The notes below the pieces were generated by a model. That model worked only from the letters and a program-made list of their open reading frames with translations. It was not told the origin of the DNA and did no database searches. The translations under genes were made by a program, and so were the position numbers. From [Flavobacterium] thermophilum (GTDB lineage: Bacteria > Bacillota > Bacilli > Bacillales > Anoxybacillaceae), in the NCBI GenBank assembly GCA_900450595.1, contig UGGS01000005.1, positions 1 through 15,946 of the forward strand: DNA of 15,946 nucleotides. The letters are read 5' to 3'. This document shows, piece by piece, positions 9,172 through 15,946 of this stretch (its first letter is position 1; each line of letters starts with the position of its first letter).

Positions 9172-10047
9172 CTACTCGTCAAACCATGTTTCCGCGATAT
9201 TGCGCACCGCCGCCCGCTCCCGTTCATCGTCGAGCTTGTCGATGATGCTTCGTTCAATGGCGCGCAGCGGCGGGATATGCACCGCCAGATCGCACGCATC
9301 GAGCAAGGCGCGTACGGAAGCCACTTCTTCTGCCACTTGCCCGTTTCGCACCTGCGCCAGCAAGTCGGCTGACAAGGCGACGAAACGGTTGATCAACGCA
9401 TCGTCTGTTAATGTAGTTTGTGCCATGATGACCGATTTTAACGTCTCCCCCTGCACATATGGGACATCGATGACGACGAAGCGGTTTTTTAACGCTTCAT
9501 TGAGCGGCACGGTGCCGATATAACCTTCGTTGATCGCCGCAATGACGCCAAACGTCGGCTTCGCCTCGACGACCTCGCCAGTGAGCGGATTGGTGAGGCG
9601 GCGCCGATAGTCAAGCACGCTGTTTAAGATTGGCAGCGTCTCAGGTTTGGCCATATTGATTTCATCAATGTATAGCAAATGCCCCTTCTCCATCGCCCGG
9701 ATGACCGGGCCGGGCACATACTCGATCACCGCTTGGCCGTCGCGGTGCACGATCGTTTTAAACCCAAGCAGCGCCTCGGCATCAAGGTCCACAGAGCAGT
9801 TGATGCTGTGCATCGGCTGCCCGAACAAGGCGGACAACGTTTCCGCCAGCCGCGTTTTCCCCGATCCGGTTGGACCTTTTAACAGTACGTTTTTTCCAAG
9901 CGCCAGGGCGATGGCCGCATCGTGCACGATCGCTCCGTCTTCCGCCGTATACCCGTCGGAGCCGATCAGCGCGTGATCTGGATCATGGCGGAATAACGCT
10001 TTTCGTGTTTCCATTTCCCTTATGACAACCTGTGGCCATGTCAACAT
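9172..10047 (-). CDS. yojN: MoxR-type AAA+ ATPase (YojN-like)
   Basis: This 291-residue AAA+ ATPase has a Walker A at residues 58-65 (GPTGSGKT), Walker B at 124-131 (LLYIDEIN), sensor-1 N173 (IAAINEG) and an arginine finger candidate R189 (LKNRF). The sequence [14 protein letters not shown] after Walker A is typical of the MoxR/NorQ/CbbQ group, which acts as a hexameric remodelling machine together with a VWA protein. That partner is encoded 9 bases downstream. GAGGA lies about 9 bases before the ATG at 10047. It is the first gene of the operon with the VWA protein and nrnB. Size and pairing fit Bacillus YojN. It is intact, unlike its upstream neighbours rtp and purU. Confidence 0.92.
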   Translation of the reverse strand: MLTWPQVVIREMETRKALFRHDPDHALIGSDGYTAEDGAIVHDAAIALALGKNVLLKGPTGSGKTRLAETLSALFGQPMHSINCSVDLDAEALLGFKTIVHRDGQAVIEYVPGPVIRAMEKGHLLYIDEINMAKPETLPILNSVLDYRRRLTNPLTGEVVEAKPTFGVIAAINEGYIGTVPLNEALKNRFVVIDVPYVQGETLKSVIMAQTTLTDDALINRFVALSADLLAQVRNGQVAEEVASVRALLDACDLAVHIPPLRAIERSIIDKLDDERERAAVRNIAETWFDE

Positions 10048-10083
10048 CCTACGTCTTCCTCTCTGTTGCCGTGTCCTTCTCCC

Positions 10084-10112
10084 ATTCTACTAAATCGTTC
10101 GGTGGGATGCAA
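10084..10112 (-). promoter_or_regulatory. Possible promoter of the moxR-VWA-nrnB operon
   Basis: On the minus strand TTGCAT (10112-10107), 17 bases, TAGAAT (10089-10084). The -10 has one mismatch and the -35 three. It lies 37 bases before the ATG of the ATPase gene and downstream of the rtp terminator. Confidence 0.45.
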
Positions 10113-10154
10113 AACAAACAGAATTCACCATAAAAATGTTATGTAAATTCATAC

Positions 10155-10188
10155 AAAAAAAGAGGCGCCCTCAACTGAAGTTGTCCTC
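10155..10188 (-). terminator. Intrinsic terminator after rtp
   Basis: On the minus strand GAGG and CAACT pair with AGTTG and CCTC around a tiny loop, with an internal bulge, followed by seven T. The upper stem overlaps the last codons and stop of rtp. Confidence 0.6.
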
Positions 10189-10541
10189 ATCGCCTTGCGA
10201 ATGAGCGCCGCACACCGGTCCAGCTCCGCTTTCAGTTGGCGTTTGTACAATTTCGCCTTTTCCTGCCCCCCTTCCGCGAAGCGGTAGACACAACTTCTTG
10301 GTACTTCATGCCTTCTTTTTTCTGCTTGACTTGCTTTAAAATGCCGTCTTCAATCAAATCGTGGAGCGCTTTGTACACTTCGGAATGGTTCGGCCGGTAG
10401 CCAAACGGTTTAAACTCTGGCGCAGCACATCAAGCAGCTTCAGTCCATACACCGTTCTTGTTCCGTTAACGTGATTAAATACAGTTTTAAAAACGCACGT
10501 TGTTTTAACAGAAAACCGCTGGGCGTCCGTTTTTCTCCCAT
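10171..10541 (-). pseudogene. rtp: Replication terminator protein RTP, four single-base frame breaks
   Basis: RTP binds Ter sites as a winged-helix dimer and stops the replication fork in Bacillus-type chromosomes. The N-terminus [20 protein letters not shown] is very close to Bacillus RTP. Adding one base at each of about 10450-10455, 10409-10415, 10287-10291 and 10184-10188 restores the rest: [66 protein letters not shown] and an end DNFS. The restored length is about 124 residues, against 122 in B. subtilis from memory. AAGGAGG lies 10 bases before the ATG at 10541. Four missing bases in 371 with otherwise full conservation point to sequence error rather than decay; real loss would leave the cell without this terminator protein. 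In B. subtilis rtp lies at the terminus and is autoregulated through Ter sites in its own promoter. Confidence 0.9.
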
Positions 10542-10608
10542 AGGCTTTTTCCCTCCTTCCCTACGGATGAAATTTCGCTCTTTGGGCGGCCAAATCCTGC
10601 TTATCTTC

Positions 10609-10644
10609 ATTATACCATGCGGGAAAGGAAAAATCCTCTCCCGC
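10609..10644 (-). promoter_or_regulatory. rtp promoter region: TATAAT plus a strong inverted repeat
   Basis: On the minus strand a perfect TATAAT (10614-10609) lies about 68 bases before the rtp ATG. The place of the -35 is taken by a 26-base inverted repeat: GCGGGA and AGGA on one side (10619-10628), TCCT and TCCCGC on the other (10634-10644). No -35 consensus is visible. The repeat also stands just past the purU stop, but no T-run follows it on the minus strand, so it looks more like an operator or processing hairpin than a terminator. Confidence 0.5.
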
Positions 10645-10650
10645 TTGGGT

Positions 10651-11553
10651 TCAATAAAACACGATCGTTTTGTTTCCATGGATGATGACCCGGTCTTCCA
10701 AATGCCATTTGAGCGCCCGGCGAGCACGGTTTTTTCGATCAGGCGGCCGATCCGCCTTAAATCGTCGGGATGGTGGCGGTGGTCCACGCGGGCGACGTCT
10801 TGCTCGATGATCGGCCCTTCATCCAAATCGTCGGTGACGTAGTGCGATGTGGCGCCGATCAATTTGACGCCGCGCTCATACGCCCGCTCGTATGGCCTGG
10901 CGCCGATAAACGCCGGCAGGAACGAGTGTGGATGTTGATGATCCGTCCCGGGAATTCAGCCACAAACGCCGGCGATAAAATTTGCATGTACCGGGCGAGC
11001 ACAATCGTGTCGATGCGATAGTCATGAAGCAGGCGGATTTGCCTCGCCTCGGCGTCCGCCTTCGTTTCGCTCGTCACGGGAATGTGCACATACGGGAGTG
11101 CCAAACGGCTCGACCGCATCGCGCAAATCCGGATGGTTGCTGACAACAAGAGCGATATCGGCGATCAGTTCGCCTGCCTGCCATTGCCAAAGAAGTTCAA
11201 GCAAGCAGTGCTCCGCTTTTGAGACAAAAATGGCGATCCGCCGAATGTCGTTATGGAGGCGAAGATGCCAATCCATGCCAAACTCAGCAGCGATCGGGGC
11301 GAACGCCCGCTTCGATCTGGTCTTTTCGTTCCGTGATGTTCGGGCAGTCAAACTCCAAACGGAGGAAGAACGTACCCCCTTTCGGATCGGTCGAGTATTG
11401 GCTCGATTCGACGATATTGGCGCCTTGCTCATACAAGAAGGACGTGACCGCGGCGACAATGCCTGGACGATCCGGACAGGAAATGAGCAGGCGGGCGCGA
11501 TCTTCATAGCCTTGCAAAAATGATTGCCAGCGATGTTGGCGAAACGTCGTCAT
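10651..11553 (-). pseudogene. purU: Formyltetrahydrofolate deformylase PurU, four single-base frame breaks
   Basis: PurU hydrolyses 10-formyl-tetrahydrofolate to formate and tetrahydrofolate, balancing one-carbon units. An N-terminal ACT domain (about residues 15-90, starting LLISCPDRPGIVAAVTSFL) precedes the formyltransferase fold. The catalytic triad elements are N206, H208 in NIHHSFLPAF, and D244 in DEGPIIEQ. Frame breaks: an extra base at about 11301-11310 and 11095-11099, a missing base at about 10924-10931 and 10716-10722. Two gains and two losses cancel, and the repaired protein is exactly 300 residues, the family length, ending GNKTIVFY. The ATG at 11553 follows a GGGAGAG site. The regular structure argues for base-calling error. 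It has its own promoter upstream. Confidence 0.92.
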
Positions 11554-11590
11554 GTTGTTCTCTCCCTTTTCTTTCCGTCGTTTGGTTTTC

Positions 11591-11619
11591 ATCATACAAA
11601 AAAATCATCCGCTTGCCAA
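11591..11619 (-). promoter_or_regulatory. Promoter of purU
   Basis: On the minus strand TTGGCA (11619-11614), a 17-base spacer ending in TTG, then TATGAT (11596-11591). One mismatch in each box and ideal spacing. The -10 ends 37 bases before the purU ATG. Confidence 0.75.
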
Positions 11620-11723
11620 CTGCACGGTCCATCTTTTTTGCAAGAAAAGCCGCCTTTGCCCCTGCGGCGGAAGGGGCGATATTCAAAAGAACATCTCCCC
11701 TCGAGTAAAATGGCAGTGAAAAA
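11620..11723. other. Spacer between the purU promoter and the IS element, with alternative hairpins
   Basis: No gene is visible. CCGCC (11650-11654) can pair with GGCGG (11666-11670), or GCCCCT (11658-11663) with AGGGGC (11672-11677); the two hairpins exclude each other. If this was once the leader of xpt, the IS now separates it from that gene. None of the conserved pieces of a purine riboswitch (for example TCTACC or CCGTAAA) are present. Confidence 0.4.
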
Positions 11724-11770
11724 GGGGCTGACCCAAAAGTCCGCCAAAAAGCGGACTTTGGAGTCAGCCC
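11719..11770 (-). terminator. Terminator hairpin at the left IS end, behind the transposase gene
   Basis: GGGCTGAC (11725-11732) pairs with GTCAGCCC (11763-11770) and AAAGTCCGC with GCGGACTTT inside. On the minus strand the stem ends in CCCCTTTTT, a good terminator for the transposase transcript. Confidence 0.8.
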
Positions 11771-11831
11771 TCTCTGGTTTTTGTATATTTTACCAAACGG
11801 AACAAAATTCCGACTCTGTTCTCCCCCTCAT

Positions 11832-13381
11832 TTACGCCACCAAGGACAATTGCTTGTCCCTAGCGGCTTTTTTGAGAAGATTGTGGGCAGCACAAACCAG
11901 CCCCCATTCGATGGAAACTTTTTGGAGGCCTCGCAGGACAAAGCGACGAAACCCGCGATTTTGTTTGATTTGCCCAAATACACTCTCAATGTCGGTTTGG
12001 CGTTGGCGGTATCGGGCTTGCCCTTCTTCACTCTCCAACCGTTCGCGGGCTTTCTGTTTTTGTTCATGATAGACGGGGTTCCATTGCGTGGTTCGTCCAT
12101 ACTTGGAAGTCGTGCAGGCCGAACGGAACGGACATCCTTCGCATTCATGGCATTGGTAGTGTCGGGTGACCGAGGTGTATCCTGATTCCGTGGTCTGTTT
12201 CGAAGTTCCGGTGCGAACCAGCTTTTTCCCATTGGCGCAAATCCAAACGTCTTCTTCTTCCACATAGGTCCAATTCTGCTGATGATGCGGATTTTTCTTG
12301 ACCTTGCGCGTGTTCTCCTTCTCATACGTATGGTACTTGATCAAGGCCGATATGTGCTTCTCTTCCAGCTTCACGTAGTTCTCTTCCGAGCCATAAGCCG
12401 CGTCAGCGATCAAACGTTCGGGTTCCACGCCGTACTTCTCTCGAACGGTCTCCAAATGCGGGAGAAGACAACGAGTGTCGCCCGGCCTCTGATGAAGGGA
12501 ATACCCCAAAATAAATTGGCCGGAAGAACCCACCTGTACGTTATAGGCCGGCTTGAGCTGGCCGTTTCGCATGTGATCCTCCTTCAACCGCATGAAGGTG
12601 GCATCCACATCGGTCTTGGAATAGCTGTTGCGATCCCCGCATACATGGAGTTGGTGTTCATACTTTTCACTGCGGGGCAAGTAGTCCTCCTTCATCTTCT
12701 TGATGGCCTTCTTCAACGGTTGGTTGTCCGGCTCGGCCTCCAACCGTTTTTCCCACTCCTCGGTTTTCTTTCGGATTTCTTCTGACGTAAAGGCCGGCGA
12801 AGGGTCGATGTCTTCCGCCTTTTCTTCTTCCACGATCGCCTCGATCTGGGCAATCAGCCGATCGACATTGGCTTGGAGTTTCTCCTGGTACTTCTCAGCC
12901 GATTTGCGCCAACGAAGGTGTACCGGTTGGCATTCGCTTCAATTTTCGTTCCATCCACAAAATAATCTTCCATCTTGACATAGCCGTCGGCCACGAGCAG
13001 CGTGATCATTTCCCGGAACAGGTCGTCAATCAGGTCTTTCATCCGCTCCGAACGAAACCGATTGATGGAGCGGAAGTCCGGCTTTTTGAAATCCACTTAG
13101 CCACATGAGGGGAAGGTGGACTTCGAGCTGCCGTGCAATCTCACGGCCATGATACATTTTTTGGGTGTAAGCGTAAAGGAGAATTTTGGTCATCATTTTC
13201 GGATGATAGGCGGAGGCGCCCCTCCTTTGTAGTAAGCAAGAAACGTCTCCATCGGGATGCGTTCAACCATCTCATGAACCACGTGGGCCATGTTATCCCG
13301 TGGAATGAGATCGGCGATGTTGCTTGGCAAAGAGAGGTTGTCCATGGTATACTCTTTAAAGGAAATATGATCATGTTTCAT
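11832..13381 (-). pseudogene. IS1182-family DDE transposase, three frame breaks
   Basis: The transposase starts MKHDHISFKEYTMDNLSLPS at 13381 and ends KQLSLVA at 11832. The DDE residues appear in EDYFVDGTKIEANANRY (first Asp), RLIADAAYGSEEN (second Asp) and RQTDIESVFGQIKQN (Glu). A Cys-rich part (YQCHECEGCPFRSAC) lies before the last motif. Frame breaks: a missing base (or two extra) at about 13211-13222, an extra A in the run 13083-13087, and a missing base at about 12909-12912. Repair gives about 516 residues, in the normal range. As with the neighbouring genes, the breaks may be errors; if real, the element can only move with help from another copy. Confidence 0.92.
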
Positions 13382-13383
13382 AA

Positions 13384-13452
13384 AAGAATCGCCCTTCTTT
13401 CGGTGGTAGTGGTTTTGGTGACTCTATTCTACCAGAAAAAAGGGCGATTCTT
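13384..13452 (-). promoter_or_regulatory. Fold-back inverted repeat around the transposase promoter and start
   Basis: A perfect 13-bp inverted repeat, AAGAATCGCCCTT (13384-13396) and its complement (13440-13452), flanks a -10-like TAGAAT (13431-13426, minus strand). The inner arm covers the likely ribosome binding site (AAGGG) and ends 2 bases before the ATG. The element's own transcript would begin near 13419 and lack the outer arm, while read-through transcripts from outside contain both arms and would hide the start. The -35 is weak. Confidence 0.55.
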
Positions 13453-13473
13453 CTATATTTGAGGCAAAAAAGT

Positions 13474-13536
13474 GGGGGCTGATCCCAAAACGCATTCGCG
13501 TTTTGGGTCAGCCCCCGGTGTTTTTTAAGCTTTTTT
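13474..13536 (+). terminator. Terminator-like hairpin at the right IS end, facing xpt
   Basis: GGGGGCTGA (13474-13482) pairs with TCAGCCCCC (13508-13516), and CCCAAAACGC with GCGTTTTGGG inside, loop ATTC. Reading toward xpt, GGTGTTTTTT and a second T-run TTTTTTATTTT follow. It should stop transcription that enters from the left, 20-40 bases before the xpt ribosome binding site. Confidence 0.75.
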
Positions 13537-13554
13537 ATTTTGGAGGGGATTGGC

Positions 13555-14143
13555 ATGCGCGAATTGCTCGAAAAAATTGCCGCTGAAGGAGAGGTGCTGG
13601 CCGGCGGGGTGCTGAAAGTCGACCGCTTCTTAAACCATCAAAGTCGACCCGCATTTGATGAAGCGGATTGGGGAGGAGTTCGCCGCCAAGTTTCACTGTG
13701 AGCGGCCGACGAAAGTGCTGACGCTTGAGTCATCGGGCATCAGCCCGGCACTTATGGCTGCCTATGAACTTGGCGTTCCTCTTGTCGTTGCCCGCAAGCG
13801 GCGGCCAGTGACGATGGCCGACGATGTATACCGCGCGGAAGTATATTCGTTTACGAAGCAGGAGACGAACGAGATCGTTGTTTCCCGTTCGTTGCTTAAC
13901 AGCGGTGACCGGGTGCTCATTATCGATGACTTTTTAGCCAACGGCCAGGCAGCGCTTGGAATGACGGAGATTGTCCAACAAGCCGGCGCGGTTGTCGCCG
14001 GCATCGGCATCGTCATTGAAAAGGCGTTTCAAGACGGCGGGCGATTGCTTCGTGCGCGCGGCTTCCGCGTCGTATCGCTCGCCTGCATCGCGTCGCTTGA
14101 TGGTGGTGTCATTCAATTTGCTGACGAGGTGATGAGTCAATGA
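13555..14143 (+). pseudogene. xpt: Xanthine phosphoribosyltransferase Xpt, one frame break
   Basis: Xpt converts xanthine and PRPP to XMP in purine salvage. MRELLEKIAAEGEVLAGGVL at the N-terminus and the PRPP-binding loop [13 protein letters not shown] (about residues 120-132) are diagnostic. One extra A at 13639-13643 (CAAAG) breaks the frame after LNHQ; removing it joins [13 protein letters not shown] and gives 195 residues, the family size. GGAGGGG lies 8 bases before the ATG. The stop overlaps the pbuX start by ATGA, so the two are translationally coupled. No promoter is visible between the gene and the IS element whose terminator-like end lies only 39 bases upstream, and the usual purine riboswitch is missing. 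Error or real break cannot be told from sequence alone. Confidence 0.92.
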
Positions 14144-15445
14144 AGATGAAATGGTGGCAAGTTGGATCACTCGGCATCCAACACGTATTGGCGATGTACG
14201 CCGGGGCGATCGTCGTTCCGCTTATCGTCGGCGGGGCGTTGCATTTGACGAGCGAACAGCTGACGTATTTAGTGGCCATTGACTTATTGACGTGCGGCAT
14301 TGCGACGTTTTTGCAAGCGTGGAAAAACAAGTGGTTTGGCATCGGCTTGCCGGTTATGCTTGGCTGCACATTTACGGCGGTCGGGCCGATGATCGCTATT
14401 GGCGGACAGTACGGGATGCCGGCAGTGTATGGGGCGATCCTCTGCGCCGGAGCGGTTGTGGTGCTCATCAGTCCGTATTTCGGCAAGTTGCGGACGTTGT
14501 TTCCGCCAGTTGTCACCGGCTCGGTCGTGACCATTATTGGCTTGACGCTCATCCCGGCGGCGGTGAACAACATGGCCGGCGGGCAAGGGGCAAAAGACTT
14601 CGGCGATCCGGCCAACTTGGCGCTGTCATTTGGCGTCCTGGCGCTGATTATCTTGCTGTATCGTTGTTTACAGGATTCATCCGCTCGATCTCTGTTTTGC
14701 TTGGCATGGCAGCCGGAACGTTTGCCGCGGCCATGATGGGAAAAGTGGACTGGACGCCGGTTGCGGAAGCGTCATGGCTTCACTGGCCGACGTTGTTTTA
14801 CTTTGGCGCCCCGACGTTTCATGGGTCTGCTGTTTTCACCATGGTGCTCGTCGCGATCGTCAGCCTTGTCGAATCGACCGGCGTTTACTTTGCTTTGTCG
14901 GACATTTGCCGCCGCCGGCTGACCGATGACGATTTGCGGGCGGCTACCGCGCTGAAGGATTGGCCATCATCATCGGCGGGCTGTTGAACGCATTTCCGTA
15001 TACGACGTATTCGCAAAACGTCGGACTTGTTCAGCTATCGGGCGTGAAAACGCGCAATGTCATTTACGCTGCCGCGGCGTTTCTTGTCCTGCTTGGATTT
15101 GTGCCGAAAATCGCCGCCGTGGCGACAATCATCCCAGCGCCGGTTTTAGGCGGGGCCATGCTCGCTATGTTTGGCACGGTCATCGCCTACGGCGTGAAAA
15201 TGTTAAGCCAAGTCGATTTGGCTATGCAAGAAAACTTGCTGATCATTGCTTGCTCGGTCGGCATAGGGCTTGGGGTGACGGCGGTGCCGAACTTGTTTGC
15301 TGAGCTTCCGGCGGGCCTGCGCATTTTGACGGACAGCGGCATCGTCGCCGGCGGCCTCACCGCCATCCTTTTAAATGCCGTCTTCCATTTCGGCAAGGCG
15401 AGAAAATCGGCTGCACTGCCGTTGCAGGAACAAAAAATTTCATAA
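14140..15445 (+). pseudogene. pbuX: Xanthine permease PbuX, two frame breaks
   Basis: PbuX is a membrane proton-xanthine symporter of the NCS2 (nucleobase-ascorbate) family. It shows the NCS2 QH motif early (LGIQHVLAMYAG) and the later signature QNVGLVQLSGVKTR, with about a dozen hydrophobic segments. A missing base at about 14661-14665 (after LIILLYR) and another at about 14937-14944 (after DDDLR) break the frame; repair gives 435 residues, normal for the family, with clean sequence across both. The ATG at 14140 overlaps the xpt stop and follows GAGGTGA. Both genes supply and use xanthine, so this is the classic xpt-pbuX operon. A terminator follows. Confidence 0.93.
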
Positions 15446-15464
15446 TCGTGTTGATCGCTTTTAT

Positions 15465-15496
15465 AGCCATCTTCGTTTTCTGGCCGCTGCTCGGAA
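15465..15496 (+). terminator. Intrinsic terminator after xpt-pbuX
   Basis: AGCCATC (15465-15471) pairs with GATGGCT near 15489, with TTTTC/GAAAA pairing inside, and TTTTTT follows. It lies about 20 bases after the pbuX stop. Confidence 0.75.
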
Positions 15497-15564
15497 AATG
15501 GGGATGGCTTTTTTGTCGGCGTGTCGATTGGCGGTGAAAACGATAGAAATTGGTAGAAGTATGA

Positions 15565-15573
15565 TGGTATAAT
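15565..15573 (+). promoter_or_regulatory. Extended -10 promoter of the coiled-coil gene
   Basis: TGGTATAAT: a perfect TATAAT (15568-15573) with the TGn extension. The -35 position (15545-15550, AGAAAT) is poor, which is typical of extended -10 promoters. Confidence 0.6.
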
Positions 15574-15596
15574 GGAAAGCGAAAGGGGGTGAAACG

Positions 15597-15946
15597 ATGG
15601 ATGAATGGGTGGAGCGCCTTTTCGATGAGCTGCGGCAAATACGGAATCAGATGGCGACCAAACAGGATGTTGTGCGGGTGAATGATCGCATCGATCGGCT
15701 TGAACAAACGGTGAGCGCGACGAAAGAGGATGTTGCGCGGTTAAATGGACGCGTCGGGCAACTCGAAGAGACCGTGGCAGCGACGAGAGAAGACGTTGTC
15801 CGGATGAATGATCGCATCGGGCGGCTTGAGCAGACCGTGGCAGCGACGAGAGAAGACGTCGCAGCGCTGGATGAGCGCATCGGGACTATCGAGCGGACGA
15901 TGGCAACGAAAGAGGATGTCGCAACGCTGGATGGGCGCATCGGGAC
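15597..15946 (+). CDS. Coiled-coil protein of 21-residue tandem repeats, cut by window edge
   Basis: The visible 116 residues begin MDEWVERLFDELRQIRNQM and continue as repeats of the form ATKEDVARLNGRVGQLEETV, each 21 residues (63 bases), the fourth 20. Five copies are seen, the last incomplete. Three heptads per repeat with hydrophobic residues at regular positions predict a long coiled coil. No signal peptide or membrane segment is visible in this part. A good site AGGGGGTG lies 6 bases before the ATG, and a promoter precedes it, so it is a separate unit from xpt-pbuX. I do not recognise a function; the rest is outside the window and may hold an anchor or other domain. Confidence 0.8.
   Translation, partial: MDEWVERLFDELRQIRNQMATKQDVVRVNDRIDRLEQTVSATKEDVARLNGRVGQLEETVAATREDVVRMNDRIGRLEQTVAATREDVAALDERIGTIERTMATKEDVATLDGRIG
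15654..15946 (+). repeat. 63-bp coding tandem repeat
   Basis: Units start at about 15654, 15717, 15780, 15843 and 15903, each beginning with an Ala-Thr-Lys/Arg-Glu/Gln-Asp-Val codon block. The third and fourth units share near-identical DNA over their starts (GCAGCGACGAGAGAAGACGT), which suggests recent duplication. Confidence 0.85.

Larger units (their letters stand above)
11724..13515 (-). mobile_element. IS1182-family insertion sequence, complete, about 1.79 kb
   Basis: Perfect 15-bp terminal inverted repeats GGGGCTGACCCAAAA lie at 11724-11738 and, inverted, at 13501-13515. Each end is also part of a longer hairpin (11724-11770 and 13474-13516), both followed on the outside by T-rich sequence, so they act as outward or inward terminators. 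Between them is one transposase gene on the minus strand. I see no target duplication: the flanks read GTGAAAAA on the left and CGGTGTTTT on the right. Confidence 0.9.

Noticed and set aside
10127..10150. Possible Ter site after rtp (TTATGTA in AT-rich sequence)
   Set aside because: Only six bases fit the Ter core and neither flank matches; chance in AT-rich DNA.

Overview
The window reads as chromosome of a thermophilic Bacillaceae, most likely Geobacillus or a close relative. The basis is gene content: a replication terminator protein of the Bacillus type, a YojN/YojO-like AAA+/VWA pair, Bacillus-type PurU and the xpt-pbuX xanthine operon. It also rests on GC-rich codon use in the housekeeping genes against AT-rich accessory stretches, and on sigma-A type promoters and strong Shine-Dalgarno sites. 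I ran no searches; names rest on recognised motifs and overall sequence character.

Layout. 1-460 is the 3' end of a broken IS200/IS605-type tnpB with its right-end hairpin. 701-2907 is katG (catalase-peroxidase), with a promoter and a large hairpin in its leader and an intrinsic terminator behind it. 2954-5545 is an AT-rich accessory stretch. It holds a consensus promoter, two 29-nt tandem copies of a hairpin-forming repeat, a gene for a DUF3800-type protein whose ribosome binding site sits in a hairpin loop, a Nudix hydrolase and about 600 bases without a supported gene. 5546-5740 is a small unknown gene. 5996-10047 is a tight three-gene minus-strand operon: MoxR-type AAA+ ATPase, VWA/MIDAS protein, DHH phosphoesterase (NrnB-like). 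10171-10541 is rtp and 10651-11553 is purU, both on the minus strand. 11724-13515 is a complete IS1182-family element sitting directly upstream of xpt-pbuX (13555-15445). The window ends inside a coiled-coil protein made of 21-residue repeats.

Frame quality. tnpB, katG, rtp, purU, the IS transposase, xpt and pbuX together carry about 20 single-base frame breaks. The protein stays fully conserved through every break, and restoring the frame gives family-normal lengths (KatG about 736, PurU 300, Xpt 195, PbuX 435, RTP about 124 aa). The 5996-10047 operon and the DUF3800 and Nudix genes are intact. Sequencing or assembly error is the simplest reading, so I annotate these as frameshifted genes rather than genuine losses.

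The best candidate for an undescribed system is 3119-4360: a strong promoter, a short transcript with two identical structured repeats, and an RNase H-like DUF3800 protein with a possible HTH tail. This architecture recalls RNA-antitoxin/protein-toxin or other RNA-guided or RNA-regulated defence modules, but the function is unproven.
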